Source of the DNA: Symsagittifera roscoffensis
Taxonomy: Eukaryota; Xenacoelomorpha; Acoela; Convolutidae
Assembly (NCBI RefSeq): GCF_963678635.1
Contig: NC_087065.1
Span: 54,154,397 to 54,218,396, forward strand
Direction of reading: 5' to 3'
Length of the DNA: 64,000 nucleotides
Shown: one piece after another, positions 51,961 through 61,862 of the stretch
Layout: every line of letters begins with the position of its first letter
Position numbering within the stretch: the first letter of the stretch is position 1
Position numbers and translations under genes: made by a program
Notes under the pieces: generated by a model
What the model was told of the DNA's origin: nothing
The model's input: the letters and a program-made list of their open reading frames with translations, nothing else
Databases searched by the model: none

Positions 51961-53368
51961 TCATTGAAAATTGGGTGGGGCTTTGTTTTTGAGTGTGTTT
52001 TTTTTTTCATGCAAGCAATGTCAGGTAACACTAAATAAATCATTATGAGTCAAAAAAAATTTTTAAATGCTGCAAAAAACTAAGTGAATTAAAACTTTCG
52101 TGTGTTTCGATAAAAAAAATAGGGGCCAACTAAAGCTAGAGGTACAAGTTTGACCATTTTTGAATTTGTTTTACTGATGCGTGGGTATGTAATTGAAATG
52201 TAATATGAAATGGGTAATTTCAAAAAAACGACTTTGCCCAAAACTTGTGTTTTTCTACTAAAATGAATCAGAAGAGTGAAAAAAATGTGAGATATTGAAA
52301 TTTTCCCACAAAAAACTATCGCAGTTCTTTTGGTTGAACCCTTCATCTCAGATTTGATAGAGTAGTTTTTAGTAAATGTCAAGAAAATTTGTCAAAAAGA
52401 TGTGAAGTTCAGCAGAGAAGCTTCCCACAACTGGATTCACCACTTAACCTGAGAAATGGCAGTGTAGTTTTGGTGAAAGGTCGAAAAGTGTCCGAGAACA
52501 GTCAAAATTTCAAATCTTTTTTAAAGCAATTACTTTTTCTTAAAGCAAATTAGTGCAGCTATTTATAAAGGAATGTTTCCAACAACCTGTTATATCAATT
52601 CAACCCTTGATGCACAAATTTGACTTCGTGGGCCTAAAATCTGACTTCACAAAGACACAATTGAACCCAGAAACACAGATTTACGGAAACAATTTTTGAG
52701 ACACGTTTGAGAAAAGAACAGTTTTAATTACATTGAAAATTGCGTACAAAAATCAAATCTACGATGTCTCAAGTAAGCTGGCAAAACAGCTCACGACCTC
52801 TGCTGTCCCAGGCGTAACTCCACCTCCAAGATTCAAGTGATTTTGTTAAACAAGTTGTCAACCGAAAAAAATTCAAACTCCAGTTTGATAACGCTGGCCA
52901 ATAATCGCAAGCATAATAAATAACTCTGTAACTAGATATCCTTTGCAAATACTTTATTATGATGATGATCATAGTTTCACAACATAATTTTTGAACAATC
53001 TTAGACAAACATGGCGGTGTACCGATGCTTACATTGTCCAAAAAACGAGCTGTTAGAACAACAGCATTTTCATTGCAGCACCAGCAACTAGATAAACGCC
53101 GGAAGGCTGACTCAGCAGAAAGTCGAATATCAGGCGAGTGAATGGTCGGCGCGAGAGCAAGTACCATAACCGACTGGTCACATTCAGAAAACTCCTAGTA
53201 TGTCTGCAAACAAAGACGCTAGCCGATGAACAGTCATCAGTCCAAAAAATATGAGCGAGGAACTGGTGCTCCAAAAAAAACAGAGACGATATATCGCCAA
53301 AAAAGGTACAAACTTAAAACTCAAACGTTGTTGAATTGACATCTCATACAGTAGACATGCAAAAGAGA

Positions 53369-53376
53369 CACAGACG
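53369..53376. other. hAT target-site duplication, left
   Basis: CACAGACG, repeated exactly at 55,034-55,041 on the other side of the element. Eight bases is the hAT signature length. Confidence 0.93.
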
Positions 53377-53610
53377 TAGGGCCCGGCGGTTAACCGAACC
53401 GAACCGAAAACCGAACCGACTCTTGTAAAACCGAAACGGGACCGACTGAAAATAAAAACCGAGCCAGTTTCGGTTTATTTACATAGCTAATTGAGCTGCT
53501 CCATTCACTGTTATTCTCTCTTATCTGACTCAATTGCATTTTTTGCATTTCTCAGAAAAGCATTATATAATGTATGTGCTTTCAGAACACTGTGCTTCGT
53601 GTTTCCCGCT

Positions 53611-54116
53611 ATGGCGTCCTCGGCAGTGTGGGAGTTTTTCTCAAAGACTGAAGAAGGAGGAGAATGCAACAGTTGTCACAAGCTGATCAAGGTGAAGTAT
53701 TCGAACACCACGAACTTACGTGCCCACCTGGAATGCTCTCACAAGGAAATTCATGAAAAACTTTTGGCCCAAGAGCAGTGCAGGAAGGAAAAAGAAGGTA
53801 AGAAGCCCGCCGTGGATAAAACACCAAAAATTACCGCCTTTGTGGGTGTGAAGAAATACGATCGCAATCGTGACAAACAACAAAAGATCAACAAGCTGGT
53901 GTCCAAGTTCATTGTAGAAACCTGCTCGCCGTATTGTATTGTTGACTATGGGTCTTTCCAAGAGCTTATTTCATATCTTGACCCCCGCTGCGATCTACCC
54001 AGTGAAAAAAGTTTCCGAACGATTATTATTCCTAAAATGTATGATCAACTAGAATTAAAGTTGAAATCAATTATTGGTAAAGAATTGGATGCCGGATGTT
54101 CGTTGACATTTGATTG
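53611..54116 (+). pseudogene. hAT transposase N-terminal part (BED finger)
   Basis: From the likely start MASSAVWEFF there follow C-N-S-C and H-L-E-C-S-H, giving the BED-type C-x2-C...H-x4-H pattern. A linker then leads to SKFIVETCSPYCIVDYGSFQ, the usual hAT helical region. The frame ends in LTFD followed by TGA, exactly where the first catalytic-core strand should begin, so the core was deleted here. An upstream in-frame ATG at 53,491 is possible but lacks homology-like sequence. Confidence 0.88.
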
Positions 54117-54146
54117 ACCCAGAATTGAGAACGCGGGCGAGACCAG

Positions 54147-54545
54147 TTGCAGACCCTCGTGGAATTCCTGAGTCCGCTTGAAGATGCTACAGCAATTCTA
54201 TCAGGCGATGAGTATCCTTCCATATCAATGGTTTATCCAACGCTTGTTGGGACCATTAAAACTCTCCCTACAATTGTAACATCCGAAAATTCCCCAATTG
54301 GTCGATACAAATCTGACCTTTTACTAGCTTTGGAAAAGCGCTTTGAGTTTTCTTGGTGGAAGCCAGTTTTTGTGGTTGCGATGCTACTGGATCCTCGTTT
54401 TAAGCTTTCCCTGATCCACAAAGACAAGGAAAAGGTGGAGCTAGTTACGCAAGTTAAAGAGATTGTGCAATCCTATATGGAAGAAGTAGAAGGACCACAA
54501 GAAACCAAGATCAGGCGAATTGAGAAGTCGTCCGCAAGAGTTTAG
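54147..54545 (+). pseudogene. hAT transposase C-terminal part
   Basis: QTLVEFLSPLEDATAILSGD and PSISMVYPTLVG, then FVVAMLLDPRFKLSLI, typical of the helical insertion and C-terminal half of Ac-like transposases. It ends at a TAG at 54,543-54,545, beyond which protein-like sequence continues. Confidence 0.88.
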
Positions 54546-54909
54546 GCTATCACTTCAAGAGCTAGTTTATTCGACGTGATTTGTAAGGAAATTCATGGGA
54601 CTTCTAACTGCGAAAGCGTGGTGGAGAAGGACGAGCTCGAAGAATATTTGTCTTGCACGTGTATGCCTTTTGCCAAAGATTACAATGCCCTCGACTTTTG
54701 GAAGGCAAACTGTGTGAAATTATGTGAAGGCAAACTGTGTGAAGGTATCCCGGAGGTTCCTATGTATTACGGCATCCAACACCAACAGTGAGCGGCTGGG
54801 GTCGACGTCGTCAAATGTCATCTCAAAGAAACGGCCATCACTACTGGGTGAAAATGCAGGAAAACTCATTAAACTGAAAAACAATTTTTGGTTGTTAAAT
54901 GAGCGCTGA
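54546..54909 (+). pseudogene. hAT dimerisation domain, frameshifted
   Basis: DELEEYL, then NALDFWKANC in one frame and then YLCIT-like sequence with TNSERLGSTSSNVISKKRPS in another. This matches the hAT C-terminal dimerisation region. A small duplication of GGCAAACTGTGTGAA at about 54,703-54,742 lies at the frame change. Confidence 0.85.
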
Positions 54910-55033
54910 ATAAATCGTTTCAGACTAACTGTTTTCTTTAGAAAAAAACCGAAACCAAACCGAAAACCGAGATATTAATGAAAACCGAACCGAAACCGAC
55001 TGACGGAGAAATTTGGCGAACCGCCGGGCCCTA

Positions 55034-55041
55034 CACAGACG
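55034..55041. other. hAT target-site duplication, right
   Basis: CACAGACG, an exact copy of 53,369-53,376. Confidence 0.93.
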
Positions 55042-55194
55042 CGGACGTTCGGAACCAAGTATACTCGACGCACGGAACCAATTTGGCCAAAAAGAGTCAT
55101 AGAGTTCAAAATGAAAAACACAAGAGAAGTAAGCATAGAGTACAATAAACAGCAGCAGGGCAAAAAAGAAGAACAGCGAAAGAACCGACTGAAC

Positions 55195-55620
55195 TGAGTA
55201 TTTTAGTTTGTTCTCTGGAGAGCGACAAGGAGGAGAGCAAAAACGAACATTCGGTCAAACTCGGATCAAACAGGAAGCGAGTCGAACCACTAGGTCGCAC
55301 AGCATATGCAGAGGTGACATCAGTAAGAAGCGAGGCCTCCACGAGCCAGAAAAGCAGTAAAAGAATGATTAAAAGTACCGGAGCGACTACTCACGAGAAA
55401 GTTGAAAGGAGCCAAAAAAAATTGAAAAAGACGCCCATGGAGACCGCAAGCCGAAGCTTAAACTCACTTCAATATATTATCACTAAGAGTGTGTAGAAAT
55501 TTATTCACGTTGAGTGGCTCTTCCAGCTAAAATGCTCGAAGTCTGACCAGAGCAAGTATCGGAACCGACGGTCGCGGTGAGAAAATACCGAATACATCCA
55601 CAAAAGCGGTTTTAAAAAAA
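55195..55620 (+). repeat. Duplicated ORF-bearing segment, copy 1
   Basis: Shares high similarity with 57,455-57,875. Its plus-strand frame reads KNEHSVKLGSNRKRVEPLG and SVRSEASTSQK, nearly identical to copy 2, then diverges by frameshift before NSLQYI. The protein is basic and low-complexity. I do not recognise it. It may be the start of a retroelement gag. Confidence 0.65.
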
Positions 55621-56625
55621 TACAGAAAGAAAATCTTTCGAGAAAGTTTTGCAACCTTCATTGAGGCAAAAATTGATTGTCACAGCAAACTGACTTGAGG
55701 AAAACTGAAAAAAAAAATAGAAACCAGAATTGTGAGGTATACTACATATTTTTTAACATGCTACACTAAACACGGTTAGCCGTTTGCTGTGGAAGTAGCA
55801 CCAAATGCTCCCACGGCAATTTTCCTTTAAAATTTTTAATTTGCAGATTTTAAAATTGTTACAGTTTTTCTACTTATAAATAAATTTAAGAGCTGTACGC
55901 GGTAGAGGCAATTACATATTTTTTAATACATTTTCAAAGTTTTATTCCGGCGAGGAAAAATTTACTTTCCGAGTTTTTAAATTTGCTTACGCTATAACTA
56001 TGAAAAGCTTAAAAGTTTTGTCACCTTTCAGTCTAAGCTACAGCTTGTTTTTCTCCTTGTATCTCGATTTGTCAAAGCCGCGCAAACAGATTTTTTTTAC
56101 ACCAAAACAAGCTGCAGAACTTTCAAACTAATGTTATCGAATTGTGCTCAACAATATTTTAAAAAAATGCTAGCATTGAACTAGTAATGCGTGCTTCAGG
56201 GGCGACCGCCCTTTCCGCCAATAACTGTAAGGAGATCGCATACGCAGTTTTTGTATCTGGAAAGTTGCAAAACATATTGACTCTATTGCTTTATCAAAAT
56301 GACGGAAAATTTTCGTTTGTTAGTTTTCATTTTACCGACATAATTCGCCTTCTTATCAGGCAATTTTTACTGGCTTGGCAAATGGTCGCATTTTTTAATG
56401 AACAATAATACGAACTGAGTGATAAAGCTAAGTTGCTCTGCGATAGCGCTAAGCCACCGATATCAGACGAGGCTCGAAAACAGTTGTCTGCATCGTCGCG
56501 TCGGTCATCGTTCTCGCAGTCAAGTAAATTGGTCAGTTAAATCAAAACTTGCTTCAACTTCACCTAGCAAACGTCCGCGCGAATATTCACTGTTGTTAGT
56601 TCGCTTTGAAGAGATTCAGAGACAA
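55610..56625. repeat. Fragment of the ~2.1-kb repeat
   Basis: Shares blocks with the tandem repeat at 47.3-52.0 kb, e.g. TTGATTGTCACAGCAAACTG, CGTTTGCTGTGG, AACTGTAAGGAGATCGCATA and GCATCGTCGCGTCGGTCATC (compare 49,448-49,467). Separated from the main array by the hAT element and the ORF-bearing segment. Confidence 0.6.
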
Positions 56626-56728
56626 CATGAAGCGTCATGAACGGTTTCAATCTACTGAATGGTTTCTGTCATGAACGATTTCTGTCATGAGCGTCATGAA
56701 CGGTTTCGGTCATGAACGGTCTCTGTGA
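56625..56728. repeat. Imperfect ~17-bp tandem repeat
   Basis: TCATGAACGGTTTCTGT-like units repeat about six times with changes. Non-coding. Confidence 0.75.
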
Positions 56729-56814
56729 GATTAGATGAGAAAAGAAAACCAGGAACTTTGAATTCGATTCTTGAAAATGGGGAGGAACTTTGTATTTGAG
56801 AGTGTTTTGGTTTC

Positions 56815-57332
56815 CTTTCACGCACGCAAAATCAGGTACAACCGAATAAGTCTTCAGAATGGGGCGAGTGGTATATCAATTAAAAGCACTTGTACACGCG
56901 GTTTGAATTAAAAATTCACATTTATTGTGCTTAGAAAACTTAGAAAAAAATTTAAAACTATTTTTTCCTTTTTTTTTTTTTTCATTTGTTTTTTTGGAGA
57001 CAAAAATTGCCCATCATGCCAAAATCAATAATTTTTCAGGTAATCCTTTGGTGTATTTCTGTCACGCAAGCTTCTTCCGCCGTCATTTTTTTTTTCTACA
57101 AGATTGCGTGAAAAAATACAATAAAGGATTGCCTCAGAAATTATTGAATTTGGTATGATGGGCAATTTTTGTCTCCAGAAAAAAAATAGAAAGTTTTAAA
57201 ATTTTTTCTAAGTTTTTGCGCAATAATTTTGAATTTTTCGTTTAAACCGCGTCTACAAGTGCTTTTAAATGACATATTACTCGCCCCATTCTGATGACTT
57301 ATTTGCTTGTACCTGAAATTGCGTGCGTGAAA
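56815..57332. mobile_element. ~520-bp foldback element
   Basis: The outer ends (TTTCACGCACGCAAAATCAG at the left and its diverged complement near 57,310-57,332) begin two long inverted arms that meet around 57,080-57,105. Paired blocks include AGAATGGGGCGAGT with ACTCGCCCCATTCT, and GAGACAAAAATTGCCCATCA with its complement at 57,155-57,175. A third partial copy of the inner arm follows at 57,347-57,440. No ORF, so this is a non-autonomous foldback element. Confidence 0.8.
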
Positions 57333-57454
57333 CTGCTTTTGCGTGACAAAAATTGCCCATCAGGCCAAATTCAATAAGTTTTCGGGCAATACTTTGGTGT
57401 ATTTTTTCACGCAATTTTGTAGGAAAAAAAGGACGGCGGAAGAACTGACTGAGT

Positions 57455-57875
57455 AGTGTAGACTATTCTCCGATGAGCGACAAGGCGGAGGGTGAAAACG
57501 AACATTCGGTCAAAATCGGATCAAACAGGAAGCGAGTTGAACCACTGGGTCGCACAGCATTTGCAGAGGCGACATCAGTAAGAAGCGAGGCCTCCACGAG
57601 CCAGAAGAGACGATTCGCGAGAAAGCTGAAAGCGGTCACGAGAAAGGAGCCGAAACGATCGGGAATCGAAAAAAAAAGAACTCAAAAAAGAAAAAGATTC
57701 CCATAGAGAGCGCAATTCGAAGCTTGAAATTCACTTCAATATATTAGCACTGATACTGCCAGTGGGTAGGACTTATTCACGTTGAGTGGCTCTACCAGCT
57801 AGAAAAAATGCTCGATTTTAGACCAAAGCAAGTATCAAAACCGACGGGTCGCAGCGAGGAGATACCGAATACATC
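57455..57875 (+). repeat. Duplicated ORF-bearing segment, copy 2
   Basis: A 77-codon frame (57,473-57,706) starts MSDKAEGENEHSVKIGSNRK and continues RVEPLGRTAFAEATSVRSEA. The first 45 or so codons match copy 1 with mostly conservative changes. It ends in a Lys/Arg-rich tail. It sits just upstream of the Ty3/Gypsy left LTR, but whether it belongs to that element is unclear. Confidence 0.6.
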
Positions 57876-58014
57876 CACAAAAGTGTAGCGGTGACGAAGA
57901 AGCAGAGCAAGGAACCAGTTTTCCAAAAAGAGAAGCGACCAAACGTAAGGACCCAAAAAAGTATAAATTCTCAAATGAGGAAATTGTTTGGCTGTGTGAG
58001 GGGCTACATATTTG

Positions 58015-58223
58015 GATATCAATCATTTCAGTCACACTTATAATTGTTTTTATTTTTGAGAATTTCTCATATCATTACTGTGTGTTTCTCATATCACTGG
58101 TGTGAGCAGGTAATCTGTGCCTGCCTGGATGTCGACCTATAATTTAGTGTCTGAAGTATACGTACGTCGAAATAACAAGATGAATTGACTATTAAAGATC
58201 TATCGTTTTACTAACCCTTGTTA
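58015..58223 (+). repeat. Ty3/Gypsy 5' LTR
   Basis: Direct repeat of about 61,660-61,862. It carries an internal duplication (TTTCTCATATCA twice) absent from the right copy. It ends CCCTTGTTA, followed by TGGAGCAGCC. Confidence 0.75.
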
Positions 58224-58499
58224 TGGAGCAGCCAGCGAATGGAGAGTGGAAAAGCCACTGGGAATTGTTGCATTCTGGCCCCCAAATCAGGCGGAGCCAC
58301 AATTACACTGGAAACATCGGAAAAAACGATTCTATTGGGCGATGGTGTCAAAACATGGACTAGTTTAATCGGATTATTACTTCGATGTCACCTTAACAGA
58401 AGCGCATATCATTGCACTGGGGGATAACTGAGGAAAATTAAGGAAAAAGGGGGAAAGAACACTCATTTCTAAGTTGTATCTATGTCTCCGACATGAGGG

Positions 58500-59290
58500 A
58501 CACTGGGCACTGCACAATCTGCAACCACACTTGGAAATGGAAACGATTCGTTACCCGCGATTTCCAGAAACATGCGTAACAATCTTCAAGAAGAAGCGTA
58601 ACGAGACTTATGAGATGTATCAAATGTTATCTCGAAGCAAAATGGAAGAGAGAGTTTGGAGTACTTCTACGCGGAACTCAGTGGAATGGCAGCGAGGTGT
58701 AATCTGGGAACACAGGGAAGAAAAATGGTTGGGGACGTATCTTTTTTCAATATGCGGAACAGGGACGCCCAGAATGAATTGTGCAGAGAGACGAAGACCC
58801 CGGGGAAGCGCTAAAGATCGCTATGTCATACAAACGCGGCGATAAGTATGCAAAATCGTATAAAGTGAGTGAGCCAGGATTCACGGGAGGCGGAAATACG
58901 GCCCCCGGGGTGCGCTGCAAATTAAGGCTGAATCTATCAGCAATATTTGCGGCCCAAGGGAACGCGGAATTCAAAAAGGACGCGGAACATGCCAGAATTG
59001 TGGGGGATTCCGAACGCCGAACCGGAAATTTTTTAACTGCGACCAGCCAAACTTCACTCCTGAACACCGACAACGATGCCCAGCAAAGTCTGTTACATCC
59101 ATCTTCTGCAAGAAAGTGGGCCATTACGAGAGAACATGCATGCAGGTGTAAAAGATTGTCACGTGGGGGAAAGTCAGTTAGGCTCATGCACGGGGATCAA
59201 ATGTTTGAAGTGGAGAATACCCCTACTGTTGAAATCAGCTCAGAACACGCTACTTCGGTAGGATTTGTGAAGCGGGAGCATCGTCGGTCA
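58500..59290 (+). pseudogene. Ty3/Gypsy gag with zinc knuckles, multiple frames
   Basis: A helical region contains GRESLEYFYAELSGMAARCN, then a CRETKTP segment and LKIAMSYKRGDKYA. After a frame change come Cys/His knuckles: CQNCGGF..., then EHRQRCPAK and FCKKVGHYERTC, the C-x2-C-x4-H-x4-C type. This is characteristic of Gypsy Gag. Stops and frame changes show it is not functional. Confidence 0.78.
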
Positions 59291-59359
59291 TCGGAAAGCT
59301 CCGATGATTATATTGTTTTGGCAATACGACATAGGAGGGAAACACTATAGAGGATTGCC

Positions 59360-60150
59360 GGGTCAAAGTTAAAAATTAGCATCAATGGGCACCCGGTGAA
59401 AATTTGGATCGACAGCGAATCACCGATATCTATACTTACAATGGATGAATTAAAGAAGAACTAGCATTGGCTGAAACAGAAGAACACCGAGGATGACGAA
59501 TTCTGAGACTACAGCAACAGTCGGATTAACTTGCTGGGGAAATTGGATGTGGAATTCGCATCAAACGGATGGAAGACAAGAGCAGACGTCAAAGTCATCG
59601 GAGGAAGCAGGCCGTCAATTTTAGGACGTGAACTCATGGGGAAACTGGGCCTGCAACTCATGCAGACAAATCCAGCGGAAACAGTTATGAACATCCAAGG
59701 GGCACAAGACACCGGCGGGATGAGCAAACAGGAGAACCAGAGGACCAGGATATGGACCCTTGGTATCAGTTTTTCAGTAAACTATTCCCAAAATTTTGTA
59801 CTAGAACCAGAAAAATTAAGAATTATGAGGTCCAGGCGGAAATTTTCAAAAATCTCGTACCGGTACAACAAAAAGGCCGAAGAGTGCTGGCAACACTCCA
59901 AGAAAAAGTGGATAAAGAGATCGACAAACTGCTGGCCCGAGATCAGATAGAACAACTGCAGGAACGTTCAGATCAATTTTTTGTTTCGCCAATTGTAACA
60001 CCGTACAAAAACAAATATCCGATGCCGAACGTAGAAGAAGTTGTAGATACGATAGGACAACTTATTTCAATGAAGAAAGGGGGATGTGTATTTTACCACG
60101 ATGGACTGAACTTATGTGTACAGATGTATACAATTAAGTTTCTGGGGTCC
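59360..60150 (+). pseudogene. Ty3/Gypsy protease and truncated reverse transcriptase
   Basis: A protease block reads VKIWIDSESPISILTMDEL: the catalytic Asp is present but Glu replaces the usual Gly or Ala of D-S/T-G/A. Later, LVPVQQKGRRVLATLQEKVD and EIDKLLARDQIEQL match the N-terminus of Gypsy reverse transcriptase. Sequence then jumps from IVTPYKNKYPMP to VEEVVDTI without the intervening conserved blocks, and the catalytic YxDD region is absent, so an internal deletion is clear. Confidence 0.75.
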
Positions 60151-60780
60151 CACAAGATACTTGAGAGAGCAGAAATAGTTTGTTTTATTCGCGACGCATC
60201 ATTTTTCAAGGTGGCCGTCTGCTATGGTTACTACAACCAGCACGTCGGATAAAGTGTTAAAATTTCTGGAAAAACACATCTACCACCACGGGTTCTCTCG
60301 TAAAATCCATGTAGACCAAGGGTCAAATTTCACGTCCAACAAGTTTAAAAGCTTCTGTAATAGCAACGGAATTGAGCTAATCTACTCCAGTAAACAATCA
60401 CCTGGGCAGGGGGTCGGTGGAACGAACGATCGGCAGTCTCAAAAACTTCATGCTTAGCTATGCAACCGAAAAGTAACAGAAATCTCCACAATTAATGGTC
60501 AACAAAGTGTTAAGCGCGTTACGCTTCTCGGCAAATGCGAATACATGGCTAACCCCTTTTGAGGCACACCACGGCCGGGAGGCGAAGACCATTTTATGTA
60601 ATCTCTTTAAAAAACCAAGTTTAAAAAAACTGGATTCGAATAACGTTCTAAAACAAAGGTTTATGTTTAGATGAAAACGACTCAGAGCTGAAGGCGATCG
60701 CCTACCCATAGCACTCAAACTGAGAGGAACAATCAGACTTGATTTACGCCCCAAGACTGAGGAAGTCACCTCTTAAACTA
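60150..60780 (+). pseudogene. Ty3/Gypsy integrase fragment
   Basis: Plus-strand frames show TSDKVLKFLEKHIYHHGFSR, then KIHVDQGSNFTSNKFKSFC with the second catalytic Asp, and after a one-base shift SVERTIGSLKNFML with the catalytic Glu. LTPFEAHHGREAK follows, the typical post-core segment. The first catalytic Asp region is lost with the deletion. Confidence 0.8.
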
Positions 60781-61600
60781 AACAGCGATCAGTAGATCGA
60801 CTCACACCAGGGGAAGGGACCACAGGACAAACTGCCCAACCAAGGGAATCAGGATGCCACCAAAATCTACCATTGGACCACTAGCAAAACGCTACACAGG
60901 TGCAGACTATTAAAATCTAACGTAGGATCTGAATCTAAACATACCATCAAACTGAAAAACGGGTATGTTCTTAGGAAACAAGCCGTGGCAATGAAACCCA
61001 AAACCAACTGCCCCCAAAAAAACGTAAGCCGGCGACCGTGGCGGAGATGCTACCAAGCGAAAGTCGGGGAGTTTCATGAAGCCCTAAGCCGAAGCGGCCA
61101 AAAACTGTGCAGACAGGAAAAAACAAGGGTGATCGCCGAACCATCAGCCGACTCGGTCAGTGATGATTATCGGCCATTGGACACCATCCTCTTGTAACTA
61201 CCAGTCGAACTTGAGGCAAGGGAAGAGGCGGTTGCAGTGAGCCAAGGAACGAGCGGCGCGTCGACGCATGAGGATTGGGCGGCGGCTAAAGTACAGAACA
61301 CGAAGGCGAAACGGGCGAAGGAAAATCCAAACAGACCAGCACTAGTTTCAAGAGAATGTCTCTCGAAGAGTAGCCAGGAAGAAGGAGATTTGGAGACGCA
61401 GAGCGAGAGTTCGGGAGCCCGAGAAAGTACGAGGCGACGCAAACCTGTGGACAAAATGGAAGATGATGATTGGCTCTATTACTAGAGAAAACCCGAGGGG
61501 CGGAGAAAAATCGAAGAATCCAAAATCCAAGGGATATGGAAAGAAAAACTGATTTCGGAGTTTTCAAAACTTGTAACCCAGGGGCAGGGATTGCCATAAG
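60780..61600 (+). pseudogene. Ty3/Gypsy 3' internal region
   Basis: GC-richer than the flanks, with short open frames such as 60,985-61,197 (MAMKPKTNCPQK...) and 61,237-61,485 ending KMEDDDWLYY. Probably the pol C-terminus. No conserved motif is visible. Confidence 0.45.
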
Positions 61601-61659
61601 CCTATAACTCGAAACTGTTTCAGTGTTTCTTCTTATTATAATAAATTTAAGTTACAATG

Positions 61660-61862
61660 TGTTAAATCATTTCAGTTGATACCTATTATGATTTATATTC
61701 TTGAGCGTTTCTCATAACACTACTAAGTGTAAGCAGGTACCTGCCTATCAATCAATCTAGGTCTGCCTGGATGTTAACCAATAATTCAGTGTCTGAAATA
61801 TACGTTGAAAAAACAAGTTGAGTTTACTCATACTGACCGTATCGTTTCACTAACCCTTGTTA
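61660..61862 (+). repeat. Ty3/Gypsy 3' LTR
   Basis: Direct repeat of about 58,015-58,223, ending CCCTTGTTA. The two copies differ at many positions and by indels, more than the BEL/Pao pair, suggesting an older insertion. Confidence 0.75.

Larger units (their letters stand above)
45619..53368. other. Upstream flank: repeats, no gene recognised
   Basis: AT-rich DNA upstream of the found part of the NWD-like gene. It includes the repeat at 46,560-47,060 and a diverged ~2.1-kb tandem repeat at 47,343-51,960. The promoter and first exon(s) of the gene should lie here or beyond the window, but I could not identify them. Confidence 0.6.
53377..55033 (+). mobile_element. hAT transposon (ZBED/Ac-like), core deleted
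   Basis: A perfect 15-bp inverted repeat TAGGGCCCGGCGGTT bounds 1,657 bp, flanked by the 8-bp duplication CACAGACG. Subterminal regions carry many ACCGAACCGAAA-type words at both ends. The interior keeps the N-terminal BED zinc finger and C-terminal dimerisation region of a hAT transposase, but the catalytic middle is missing and the frame is broken. It could move only if another copy supplied transposase. Confidence 0.93.
58015..61862 (+). mobile_element. Ty3/Gypsy LTR retrotransposon, deleted and decayed
   Basis: Two similar ~200-bp end repeats (about 58,015-58,223 and 61,660-61,862) share TGCCTGGATGT, AGTGTCTGAA and CACTAACCCTTGTTA-like ends. A primer-binding-site-like TGGAGCAGCC follows the left one directly. 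Between them lie gag with zinc knuckles, protease, the start of reverse transcriptase and an integrase core, in Ty3/Gypsy order. Most of the reverse transcriptase and all of RNase H are missing, and frames are broken. Outer LTR boundaries are approximate. Confidence 0.85.

Noticed and set aside
52769-53274. Minus-strand frames (e.g. FWTDDCSSAS) that look a little like a Tc1/mariner core
   Set aside because: No spaced catalytic triad, no inverted repeats at suitable distance, and frames end quickly. Too weak to call.
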